Of a stretch of 64,000 nucleotides of DNA, positions 54,778-63,347 are shown in pieces; position 1 is the stretch's first letter; each line of letters begins with the position of its first letter. The stretch covers positions 86,617 to 150,616 of the forward strand of contig JAKVOZ010000005.1 in assembly GCA_022482545.1 (NCBI GenBank), given 5' to 3'. The stretch comes from Bacteroidales bacterium (GTDB lineage: Bacteria; Bacteroidota; Bacteroidia; Bacteroidales; P3). A program made the translations under genes and the position numbers. Under the pieces are notes generated by a model. It ran no database searches. It saw nothing but the letters and a program-made list of their open reading frames with translations, and was not told the origin of the DNA.

Positions 54778-55677
54778 TTATTTAATAATTTGCGATGCTA
54801 TTTTTTTTGCTACTCCATTATTTGAAGCAAAAGCTAAATGATAAATTGGTACATTATTAGAATTACGTAAAATCAAAGGTGATTCAGTAACATATTTCCA
54901 TATAGTATTTAACTGCTTAATGTATAGTTTTGCTATTTTCTGTATTGGTTTTTCCACTTTCCGTGCTTTTATTTCGGTTTCATTAAAAAGATTAGTTTCT
55001 TTATGTTCATTATAAAAATACTCTTTTATTTCTGCTTCTTGCAATCCAAAAAAGGTTTCTAATTTGTCTATGTACATTAATTTCATATTTCTATCTAATA
55101 ATCTATTTATTATTACTCCTGTAGGAATAAGAATCCACATATCTGTTCTCGTGTCTTTTAATTGTTCTATACTCTTCCAATTTATTTGCATTCCAAATGG
55201 ATCTAAAAAAACTAAAGCTGCATAGTTATTTGTTTTCATTGCTTCGGCAAGTTTAAGAATTTGTATATTAGCATCACAGCAACGGAATTCTAACTTATAA
55301 TCATTATTTTCAAAATTTTTTAATTTATTTTTTAATTTATCAATAGAATCCTTGTTACTATCAATAAAATAATAATAATTAAACTTATTTTCTATGTTCA
55401 GTACTCTTTCTGCAGCACCTTCATATACTATTATATCTTTTTCTTCTATGTTGTATTCTTTAAACGTATGAAATAAATTATTGTTATTATATTTAATATT
55501 GTCACTCAAACCTCTGTCTCCACAACCAACAAATCCATCAAAATAAATAGTTTCCCATTTATTTTGATTTTTGTATTTATTAATAATAGTTAAATATGCT
55601 TCTACATATTTAGTAAAAGCTAATAATTTCTTCTCTGTCCAATCACCACCCCATAGTTTGTTTTGTGTATTAGTCAT
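54778..55677 (-). CDS. Three-Cys-motif partner protein TcmP
   Basis: A 299-residue protein opening with W-T-E-K-K-L and the family motif IYFDGFVGCG near residues 45-52, and with VFLDPFGMQINW near the middle, a strand-loop like the catalytic region of Rossmann methyltransferases. The C-terminal third is probably a winged-helix segment. It is named for its constant pairing with the three-Cys DUF5131 protein, encoded 2 bp downstream here. The function of the pair is unknown; position next to a restriction-like module is consistent with, but does not prove, a defence or counter-defence role. Confidence 0.85.
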   Translation of the reverse strand: MTNTQNKLWGGDWTEKKLLAFTKYVEAYLTIINKYKNQNKWETIYFDGFVGCGDRGLSDNIKYNNNNLFHTFKEYNIEEKDIIVYEGAAERVLNIENKFNYYYFIDSNKDSIDKLKNKLKNFENNDYKLEFRCCDANIQILKLAEAMKTNNYAALVFLDPFGMQINWKSIEQLKDTRTDMWILIPTGVIINRLLDRNMKLMYIDKLETFFGLQEAEIKEYFYNEHKETNLFNETEIKARKVEKPIQKIAKLYIKQLNTIWKYVTESPLILRNSNNVPIYHLAFASNNGVAKKIASQIIK

Positions 55678-55700
55678 TATTTATATAATTATATAATTTG

Positions 55701-55708
55701 CAAACTTA
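55701..55708 (-). promoter_or_regulatory. Promoter -7 box (TAAGTTTG, minus strand) for tcmP-DUF5131
   Basis: The plus strand reads CAAACTTA, 24 nt before the TcmP start. The 394-bp divergent gap 55678-56071 otherwise holds AT-rich sequence and the helicase promoter. Confidence 0.55.
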
Positions 55709-56049
55709 CAAAAAATATTTTATTCCATTTATATAAAAACAACAAAAATAAGACAAAATACACTTTTAAATTGGGAACATTAAAATCAATTATAACTTAA
55801 CTATCGTACTTTTGCTTTTAATTTTATTTGTACTTTTTTTATAATTATTACACATTGTATTTATATCTTTTTATACATTGTTACATTAAGTCTAATTTAT
55901 CTATTAACTTTTGTACTTTACTATGATCCATTCTTTATTTTTTACACATAACATTATATATCAATATTTCAAGTATAATTCGAATTATTAAATAGAATAA
56001 AATATTTTATAATATTATATTGAAATTCAATTATAAAAAATATTTTTTG

Positions 56050-56057
56050 TAATTTTG
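56050..56057 (+). promoter_or_regulatory. Promoter -7 box (TAATTTTG) for the helicase-methyltransferase unit
   Basis: This matches TAnnTTTG, 15 nt before the ATG at 56072. The -33 region is poorly matched (TTG at 56020-56022). Confidence 0.55.
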
Positions 56058-56071
56058 AAAACAAAAAGAAT

Positions 56072-59000
56072 ATGAGTACTACAAAATTTTTTAACAATAA
56101 TGATGGTAATACATTATTTGAGAAGATAAAAGGTATCTGCAATGATATGACTTCGTTGTATGAGTTTTGTGCTGCCACTGCTTATTTTAGGAGTTCAGGA
56201 TATTATAAAATAGATAATGAATTAAAATCTGTATCTAAAATACGAATACTTGTTGGGATTAATATAGACTATTTATTAAAAAAATATAAAACACCGACTA
56301 ATAATAAATTAAACGATGCTCCAATATATGAACAAGCTAAAGTTATTTATGATAAAGAATATAATAATGATATTCAAGAAGCCAATTATAATAAAGAGGT
56401 AGAAAGTGGTATAAAGAAATTATGTAAAGATATAATTGATAAAAGGGTTGAATTAAGAATACATCCCTCAAAAAACCTACATGCAAAATTCTATCTTTTT
56501 TTACCTCAATTACATACAGAGAATAGTGATGGTTGGGTTATTATGGGTTCAAGTAACCTATCTGATGCTGGATTAGGTACAAACCCATCGTCAAGGTATG
56601 AATTAAATGTGGCAATGAAAGATTATGATGATGTCGCTTTTTGTAAAAATGAATTTGAGAATTTATGGGAACAATCTATAGAAATAACAAAAGACGATAT
56701 AGTTAAATTTAATCAACATAATCATATATATCAAAAAATAACCCCTTATGAACTCTATATTAAATTATTAATTGATTTTTACGGCGAGCAAATTGAAGAT
56801 GATTTTAATATAGAATTGCCCAATGATATTATAGATTTAAAGTATCAAAAAGATGCTGTCAATCAAGGGTATCAAATGCTGTTAAAGCATAATGGTTTTA
56901 TACTTGCTGATGTTGTTGGACTTGGTAAGACAATGATTGCTACAATGATTGCCAAACGTTTTATAGAGGCTAATGGGAGAAACTCTAAAATTTTAGTCAT
57001 TTACCCTCCTACAATAGAACAGAATTGGAAAGATACCTTTAAAAAATTTAATATAACAAAATATACAGATTTTATATCTAATGGTAGTCTAAATAAAATC
57101 ATAGAGGAAAAAGGTAATTATAGAAATAAAGAAGAATATGATTTAATATTAGTTGATGAAGCACATAAATTCAAAAATGATACATCTGGCATGTATGATA
57201 GCCTACAACAGATATGTAAAGCTGAACGAGAAAATAAAGGAGATAGAATACATTCAAAAGAAAAGAAGGTCATACTTATATCAGCGACGCCATTAAACAA
57301 CAGACCAGATGACTTGTATAATCTACTACAATTATTCCAAGATAGAAGAAATTCAAATATAGATGGCATACCTAATCTTCAAAATTATTTTGCTCCTAAA
57401 ATTAAAGAATATAAAGATATTATAAAATCTGAGCATACAAAAGAGGATACAAAAAAGATTGATAAACTTTATGCTGATGTTAGAGAAAAAGTAATAGACC
57501 AGATAACTGTTAGAAGAACACGTAATAATATAACTAACAATCCAGAATATAGAAAAGACCTTGAAATACAAAATATTAAATTTCCTAATATAGAGCAACC
57601 GATAGAAATAAATTATGAATTAGATGATAGATTATCTTCACTATTTGGCGAAACGATGAGGATATTAACTGAAGATTTACAATATTCAAGATACCAAGCG
57701 ATTGGCAATTTAAAAGACGAGATCAGGAAAAAACATTATCCAACTGCAATACACACTTCTCTTTTACTAGCAAATATATATAAAACACTTATGGTAAAAA
57801 GGTTGGAAAGCAGTTTCTACGCATTCGAAAAATCTTTAGAAAATTTAAAAAATGTCACAGGTGGAATGATAGAGATGTTCAATCAAGATAAAATCATAAT
57901 AGCCCCAGAATTAAATGTAGGATATTTACAATCTAAAGGGCTTGATATAGATGAAATTATTGAGTTGGGTACTGATAAAATGAATACAGAAAAATCCAAT
58001 TTTGTTTTCACTTCTAAAGATTTTGAAGATGGCTTTTATAAAGCACTCATAGAAGATGTTGACATATTAGATAAATTAATTAAACAATGGAAAGAAATTA
58101 AAATAGACCCTAAATTAAATAAGTTTATTGATTGTTTTAATGAACAAATTATAGATAAAGAAAAAAATCCAAGTCAGAAATTGATAATCTTTACAGAGAG
58201 TAAAGATACATTATCATATTTATATGATGAATTAACAAAAAAATTAAAAAGAAAAGATATTTTGCATGTATCTTCTATAACAAAAAAACAATGTGCTCCT
58301 ATTATTCAAGAGAATTTTGATGCTAATTATGATAAGACAAAACAAAAGAATGACTTCAATATACTAATAACTACTGATGTGTTAGCAGAAGGAATTAATC
58401 TTCATAGGGCAAATGTTATAATGAATTATGATACTCCTTGGAATTCTACAAAACTAATTCAACGAATAGGGCGATTAAATAGAATAGGCTCAACTGCAAA
58501 ATCTATAATTAATTATATGTTTTACCCTTCTTCTCAAGGCAATAAGCAAATACATTTATACAAAAATGCTTTAACTAAACTACAAGGTTTTCATTCTGCT
58601 TTTGGTGAAGATAGTCAAATATATTCAAAAGAAGAGATTGTCCAAGATTTTAAATTATACAATACTCAAGTGGCTGACAATGTAGATAAATCATTAGAGT
58701 TATTAAGATTTATAAGAGCATTCAAAAGTAACTATCCTAATGATTATAATAGAATAAAAAAATTACCTTTAAAATCCCGTACTATTAGAAATATTAAGAA
58801 TATCAATAAACAAGGAATAATACCTCAAACTACTATTACGTACATAGCTTCTAATGAGAAAAAAGAATTCTATAAAATAGAAAAAGATAAAATAGAAGCC
58901 ATTAATTTTTTAGAAGCCATTGATATTTTTAAGGCAGAAAAAACAGAAGAGTCTATGAATATTGATATACCAGAAGAACATTATAATCAAGTATCTTTGG

Positions 59001-59365
59001 CTCAAAAACAATTTGACGAAGATACAACACAAGAACTTATTAATGGCTCTAATACCGCATCTTCAACGAAAGATTCTAAAACTGCTACTGCTTTAAAAAT
59101 ATTGCGTGAAATAGAACGCTATGATGACTCTTTAAAAGAAGATTGTGATAGATTATCTTCTTATATTGATAATGGGACATATAATAACTTAACAAGAGAG
59201 ATTAACAAATTAAATAAAAGAAATATTACAATAGAAACCAAGACTAATACAATAAAAGGACTTGCTTCTCAATACAATAGTTCAATCAAAAAAGATAAAA
59301 CTAAACAAGGTAAAAAGGAACAAGATTATAAAGCCAAAATTATTCTTGCTGAAACTTTTTTATAA
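56072..59365 (+). CDS. SNF2-type helicase with N-terminal PLD-like nuclease domain
   Basis: A 1097-residue, two-part protein. Residues about 1-200 form a single-HKD phospholipase-D-like domain, with His137 and Lys139 in NLHAKFYLF and GSSNLSDAGL following; the usual Asp of HxKx4D is not kept. Residues about 250-850 are an SF2/SNF2 helicase: Walker A DVVGLGKT (near 280), DEAH (362), motif III SATPLNNRP and motif VI QRIGRLNRIG (near 797). The C-terminal 200 residues are charged and coiled-coil-like. It starts a two-gene unit, 25 bp before an Eco57I-type methyltransferase. I infer an ATP-driven restriction effector that translocates on DNA and cuts with the PLD domain. Confidence 0.88.
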   Translation: MSTTKFFNNNDGNTLFEKIKGICNDMTSLYEFCAATAYFRSSGYYKIDNELKSVSKIRILVGINIDYLLKKYKTPTNNKLNDAPIYEQAKVIYDKEYNNDIQEANYNKEVESGIKKLCKDIIDKRVELRIHPSKNLHAKFYLFLPQLHTENSDGWVIMGSSNLSDAGLGTNPSSRYELNVAMKDYDDVAFCKNEFENLWEQSIEITKDDIVKFNQHNHIYQKITPYELYIKLLIDFYGEQIEDDFNIELPNDIIDLKYQKDAVNQGYQMLLKHNGFILADVVGLGKTMIATMIAKRFIEANGRNSKILVIYPPTIEQNWKDTFKKFNITKYTDFISNGSLNKIIEEKGNYRNKEEYDLILVDEAHKFKNDTSGMYDSLQQICKAERENKGDRIHSKEKKVILISATPLNNRPDDLYNLLQLFQDRRNSNIDGIPNLQNYFAPKIKEYKDIIKSEHTKEDTKKIDKLYADVREKVIDQITVRRTRNNITNNPEYRKDLEIQNIKFPNIEQPIEINYELDDRLSSLFGETMRILTEDLQYSRYQAIGNLKDEIRKKHYPTAIHTSLLLANIYKTLMVKRLESSFYAFEKSLENLKNVTGGMIEMFNQDKIIIAPELNVGYLQSKGLDIDEIIELGTDKMNTEKSNFVFTSKDFEDGFYKALIEDVDILDKLIKQWKEIKIDPKLNKFIDCFNEQIIDKEKNPSQKLIIFTESKDTLSYLYDELTKKLKRKDILHVSSITKKQCAPIIQENFDANYDKTKQKNDFNILITTDVLAEGINLHRANVIMNYDTPWNSTKLIQRIGRLNRIGSTAKSIINYMFYPSSQGNKQIHLYKNALTKLQGFHSAFGEDSQIYSKEEIVQDFKLYNTQVADNVDKSLELLRFIRAFKSNYPNDYNRIKKLPLKSRTIRNIKNINKQGIIPQTTITYIASNEKKEFYKIEKDKIEAINFLEAIDIFKAEKTEESMNIDIPEEHYNQVSLAQKQFDEDTTQELINGSNTASSTKDSKTATALKILREIERYDDSLKEDCDRLSSYIDNGTYNNLTREINKLNKRNITIETKTNTIKGLASQYNSSIKKDKTKQGKKEQDYKAKIILAETFL

Positions 59366-59390
59366 TAAATCATATTAATAATTCAATAAA

Positions 59391-62300
59391 ATGACAAAAG
59401 AAGAATTACAAAAGATATTTCAATCAAAATATGATAGAAATAATTATATAAAAATATTAGAAGATATTTTTAGTGTATCAACAATATTAAATAATCCTAT
59501 AACATTAGAGGGTAAAGATGAAAACGAGATTAAAGGAGTTGAACTTGTTGATGAATATAAGCCAGACAATCATCTAATAGGCTTTTATGAGTATGATTTA
59601 AATAATACTAAAATAAAAATAGAACTTAACAGAGTCGGATTAAGGAATTATGTTCATGGTCTTCTAAAATATAATGTAGATGCTGCTATTGTTGTTTTCC
59701 ATAAAGATAATATATGGAGACTAACATTCGCATGTGATTTAAAAGGTGAAGAAACTGATGCAAAACGTTTTTCTTTTGTTTTTGGAGATAATGATGAAAC
59801 ATATCGTACTGCTTGTGATAGGTTTCTTGATTTACAAGAAAAAGGTGTTACATATAAAAGTATTAATGATGCTTTTTCTGTCGAGGCTTTATCTGATGAC
59901 TTCTTCTATAGATACAAGGAGGTTTATACAGATTTCTGTAATTATATGGTTGATAATCAAAAAGATTTTAAAGACTTTTTTATTATTGATAGTACAGGAA
60001 AAGCAGTTAGAGATTATGTAAAGAAAATGATGGGACGTTTAACTTTCCTATATTTTCTCCAAAAGAAGGGTTGGCTTAATAATAGAAAAGACTATCTACA
60101 AAATCTTTTTAAAAATTCAAAATACCAAGATGATTATTTAGATAAAGTATTAGAACCTCTTTTTTTTGGTGTTCTAAACACAAAAGAAGAAAATAGAAGA
60201 AAATTATTTGAAGATAAAGGATATGATTTATCATTATTAAAAGAATGGAAAAACATTCCTTATCTCAATGGTGGTTTGTTTGAACAAGATGAATTAGACA
60301 AACCTGATTCTAAATTCCCAAAAGAATATTTTGAACGATTATTCGATTTTTTTGCACAATATAATTTTACTATAGATGAAAATGACCCTAATGATGCAGA
60401 AGTTGGGGTCAATCCAGAGATGTTAGGGCGTATATTTGAAAACTTATTGGAAGATAATAAAGATAAAGGTGCTTTCTATACTCCACAAAAGATTGTTGAA
60501 TATATGTGTAAAGAAAGTCTTATTCAATATTTAAAAACAAAAATCCCAAATATATCTATTCATAATTCTATTACTACACTTATTAAAAATCATAAATTAG
60601 AAAAAGACATACAAAAGAAAGATATTCTAACTGATATTAATAATGCGTTAAAAAATGTAAAAATATGTGATCCTGCCATTGGCTCTGGTGCCTTTCCTAT
60701 GGGATTATTAAATGAGATTTTTTATATTCGTACATTGATAATGCCTTTTATTGATAAAGAAGAAAATATAAATTCAGTTGAATTAAAGAAACAAATAATA
60801 CAGAATAATATTTATGGTGTGGATATTGAAAAAGGGGCTGTTGATATTGCACGACTTCGTTTTTGGTTATCTCTTATTGTAGATGAAGATACACCGAAAA
60901 CTTTACCTAACCTTGATTATAAGATTGTTCAAGGCAATTCTTTACTTGAACGTTTTGAAGATATAGATCTTGATTTTAGTAAAATAAATCTTAATTCTAA
61001 TGAAAAAAAACTGCAAAAAAATCTTTTTAATGAAGTAGAAAATACTCAATTAACAATAGAATTTAAAAAACAATCTATTAATGAACTTAATAATCTAATT
61101 AAAGAATATTTTGAAGAAAATGACCACGAAATAAAAGAAGATAATAAAAATAGAATAGAAGAAATTATAAATGAGGCTATTAAAGAATGTTTTAATAGGA
61201 CAAAGAAAGATTATAAAAAAAGAATTAATAATTTAATTCCATTATCTGTAAAAACCAAAAAGATAGAAAAAGAGATAGAAAATTTAAATAATAAATTAAA
61301 TGAATTAGATTCTAAACTTTTAAAATTAGAAAACATAAAAAAAGATAATAAACCTTATTTTTTATGGAATTTATATTTTAAAGATGTTTTTGATAATGGT
61401 GGCTTTGATATAGTTATAGGCAATCCTCCTTATATACAATTACAAAAAGATATAGGTGATGGGAAAACTAAATTAGGTGATTTATATAAAGATTGTGATT
61501 TTGAGACTTTTGAAAGGATGGGCGATATATATTGCTTATTTTATGATAAAGGATTGTCTATTCTAAAAGAAAAAGGCTGTATTATTTATATTACATCTAA
61601 CAAATGGATGAGAGCTGCATATGGAGAAAAGATTAGAAACTTCTTTTTAGGATATAATCCATCTCTACTTATTGATTTAGGTAGTGGTGTTTTTGAAAAT
61701 GCAACTGTTGATACTAATATATTAATGATAACTAAACAACATTCTAATAAAGATATATCATTAAACGCCACAAAAATACAAGAGAATATTAAAGATGTTA
61801 ATCTTAATAATATTACTTTTCAATCTGTGAAAATTAAGCCTGATGAAATATGGACAATACTTTCTCCTATTGAATACTCTATTAAACAAAAAATAGAATC
61901 TGTTGGTACACCATTGAAAGATTGGGATATAAAGATAAATTATGGCATTAAGACAGGTTATAATGAAGCTTTTATCATAACAAAAGAAAAGAGAGAAGAA
62001 ATATTAAATAATTGTAAAGATGAAGATGAACGCAAAAGGTCTGCCGAATTAATAAGACCTATTTTACGTGGCAGAGATATAAAAAGATATTCTTATGATT
62101 GGGCAAATTTGTACTTAATTAATACACATAATGATATCAAAGAAAAAGGTATAAACCCAATAGATATAAGCGATTATCCTGCCATTAAAGAACATCTTGA
62201 TAAGTATTATCAAAAATTAGAAAAAAGAGACGATAAAGGAGTAACACCATACAATTTAAGGAACTGTGCATATATGGAGGAATTTTTTAAACCAAAAATA

Positions 62301-62480
62301 TTATGGAAAATTATTGGATGTAATATAAATTTCTGTTATGATAATAATATGATGTTTTGTAATAATGCTGTTAATATATTAACTGGAAATAAAAATAATT
62401 TATTACAGTTTATTGGATTAATGAATAGCAAATTATTTAATTGGTATTTAAAATTAACAACGGAAGCCGAAGTTCAATGA
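59391..62480 (+). CDS. Eco57I/PglX-like N6-adenine DNA methyltransferase, current form cut short by TGA
   Basis: As read, 1029 residues. Motif I DPAIGSGAF is near residue 427, the acidic motif II GVDIEKGAVDIARLRFW follows, and the catalytic NPPY is at about residue 678; a Lys/Glu-rich coiled region lies between. The core ends at RPILRGRDIKRY, the usual junction to the target-recognition domain (TRD), and this is exactly where the 49-bp inverted repeat lies. The TRD beyond it (62105 on) is the exchangeable cassette. Translation stops at TGA 62478-62480 after EAEVQ, where relatives read EAEVQGGG; the same frame continues 63 codons to TAA at 62670-62672. Confidence 0.9.
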   Translation: MTKEELQKIFQSKYDRNNYIKILEDIFSVSTILNNPITLEGKDENEIKGVELVDEYKPDNHLIGFYEYDLNNTKIKIELNRVGLRNYVHGLLKYNVDAAIVVFHKDNIWRLTFACDLKGEETDAKRFSFVFGDNDETYRTACDRFLDLQEKGVTYKSINDAFSVEALSDDFFYRYKEVYTDFCNYMVDNQKDFKDFFIIDSTGKAVRDYVKKMMGRLTFLYFLQKKGWLNNRKDYLQNLFKNSKYQDDYLDKVLEPLFFGVLNTKEENRRKLFEDKGYDLSLLKEWKNIPYLNGGLFEQDELDKPDSKFPKEYFERLFDFFAQYNFTIDENDPNDAEVGVNPEMLGRIFENLLEDNKDKGAFYTPQKIVEYMCKESLIQYLKTKIPNISIHNSITTLIKNHKLEKDIQKKDILTDINNALKNVKICDPAIGSGAFPMGLLNEIFYIRTLIMPFIDKEENINSVELKKQIIQNNIYGVDIEKGAVDIARLRFWLSLIVDEDTPKTLPNLDYKIVQGNSLLERFEDIDLDFSKINLNSNEKKLQKNLFNEVENTQLTIEFKKQSINELNNLIKEYFEENDHEIKEDNKNRIEEIINEAIKECFNRTKKDYKKRINNLIPLSVKTKKIEKEIENLNNKLNELDSKLLKLENIKKDNKPYFLWNLYFKDVFDNGGFDIVIGNPPYIQLQKDIGDGKTKLGDLYKDCDFETFERMGDIYCLFYDKGLSILKEKGCIIYITSNKWMRAAYGEKIRNFFLGYNPSLLIDLGSGVFENATVDTNILMITKQHSNKDISLNATKIQENIKDVNLNNITFQSVKIKPDEIWTILSPIEYSIKQKIESVGTPLKDWDIKINYGIKTGYNEAFIITKEKREEILNNCKDEDERKRSAELIRPILRGRDIKRYSYDWANLYLINTHNDIKEKGINPIDISDYPAIKEHLDKYYQKLEKRDDKGVTPYNLRNCAYMEEFFKPKILWKIIGCNINFCYDNNMMFCNNAVNILTGNKNNLLQFIGLMNSKLFNWYLKLTTEAEVQ
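62056..62104 (+). repeat. Left 49-bp inverted repeat (recombination site)
   Basis: A perfect inverted copy of 63258-63306. It lies inside the methyltransferase gene and encodes RPILRGRDIKRYSYDW plus the first two bases of an Ala codon. An imperfect dyad (ATAT-aaaaag-ATAT) in its centre could be the crossover site. Identity ends abruptly at both edges. Confidence 0.97.
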
Positions 62481-62672
62481 GGAGGCATTCAATTATATGT
62501 TACTACATTAGAAAAAACTCTTTTAAAATTAGATTTTGATAATAGTTTCTCAACTATTGTTGAAAAATATTCTAATGGAGATACAGATATAACAGACAAT
62601 ATGATTGATAATGAAATCTATCGCTTATATAATTTAACAGAAGAAGAAAAAAACTATATACTTTCAATATAA
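62481..62672 (+). pseudogene. Untranslated tail of TRD cassette 1 after the in-frame TGA
   Basis: 63 codons plus TAA in the same frame as the methyltransferase, beginning GGIQLYVTTLEK and ending in the helical EIYRLYNLTEEEKNYIL tail typical of Eco57I-type enzymes. A single GGA-to-TGA change would explain the interruption. Confidence 0.8.
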
Positions 62673-63304
62673 TTAATTTCTTCTGTACTTAATTTATAAA
62701 TATCAAATATCATTGTATCTATTTTTTTTATATCTGAGTCAGTAATATTTTTAAGTTGTGCTATATGAGAAAATTCTTCTTTAAAAATAAATTCGATTTC
62801 ATTAGTTGGTAATAAAACTGGTATTTTAATAAAAAATATTTTACTTAATTCTCTGCCTTTTTCACCTAAAGTTGGGAAATTATTGGAAAAACAAAATCTA
62901 AATAGTTTTGAATTTAAAAAAGCTGTTAAAAAATACAATTTATCACCTGTAATAATAAAACATTTTTGATTCGTCATAAACTTTTTATTGTCTAAATAAA
63001 ATGGAAAATATTCTGTCATATTTGCATATACAATTTTTTGCTTATTAAATTCCTCCCAATAGCTTATACTATCTTGTGTCTCAAACCATTTATTATTTGT
63101 CTTTTTTCTTGCTTTAACTTCTTGTTTATTAATTATATACCTTTTGCCCGTTTGTTCTAATCTCTCAATTCCAAAAGATAATAAATATTCTTTTATTGAT
63201 GGATATTCTTCTATATCAATATTAACAGAAGGGAATGTCGCTATTAAATATAGTCCAGCCCAATCATAAGAATATCTTTTTATATCTCTGCCACGTAAAA
63301 TAGG
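62654..63304 (-). CDS. Silent, inverted TRD cassette 2 for the methyltransferase
   Basis: An open frame of 216 residues with no start of its own: a TGA (63307-63305) precedes it immediately outside the repeat and the first ATG is internal (63019). It opens with the repeat-encoded core junction, then DWAGLYLIATFPSV, a long new TRD including FETQDSISYWEEFNKQKIVY, FLNSKLFRF and a closing DIYKLSTEEINYIESI tail, all typical of type IIG/PglX-like specificity domains. It differs strongly from cassette 1. After inversion it would complete a 1105-residue methyltransferase (904 core codons plus 201). It ends in TAG. Confidence 0.88.
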   Translation of the reverse strand, partial: PILRGRDIKRYSYDWAGLYLIATFPSVNIDIEEYPSIKEYLLSFGIERLEQTGKRYIINKQEVKARKKTNNKWFETQDSISYWEEFNKQKIVYANMTEYFPFYLDNKKFMTNQKCFIITGDKLYFLTAFLNSKLFRFCFSNNFPTLGEKGRELSKIFFIKIPVLLPTNEIEFIFKEEFSHIAQLKNITDSDIKKIDTMIFDIYKLSTEEINYIESI

Positions 63305-63306
63305 TC
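63258..63306 (-). repeat. Right 49-bp inverted repeat (recombination site)
   Basis: The reverse complement equals 62056-62104 at all 49 positions. It lies between silent cassette 2 and the invertase gene. Confidence 0.97.
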
Positions 63307-63347
63307 AAATAAAATTATTAATTTTGGTATAAAAAAAACATAAAATT

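Larger units (their letters stand above)
62056..63306. mobile_element. Invertible specificity segment (1251 bp including repeats)
   Basis: Two TRD cassettes point toward each other between the 49-bp inverted repeats: cassette 1 (plus strand, now joined to the methyltransferase core, 62105-62672) and cassette 2 (minus strand, 62654-63257). Their stop-codon ends overlap by 19 bp. Because both repeats are in the same reading register, inversion replaces one C-terminus by the other without disturbing the frame. The serine invertase gene begins 41 bp outside the right repeat. Confidence 0.9.

Noticed and set aside
62478..62480. TGA read as an amino acid (recoded UGA, for example glycine as in some candidate phyla)
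   Set aside because: All other genes are open without internal TGA and Trp is encoded by TGG, so a reassigned code is very unlikely; a point mutation or sequence error explains one case.
62654..63019. A separate small gene starting at ATG 63019
   Set aside because: The frame continues upstream to the inverted repeat and encodes the middle of a TRD, so the ATG is internal to a silent cassette.
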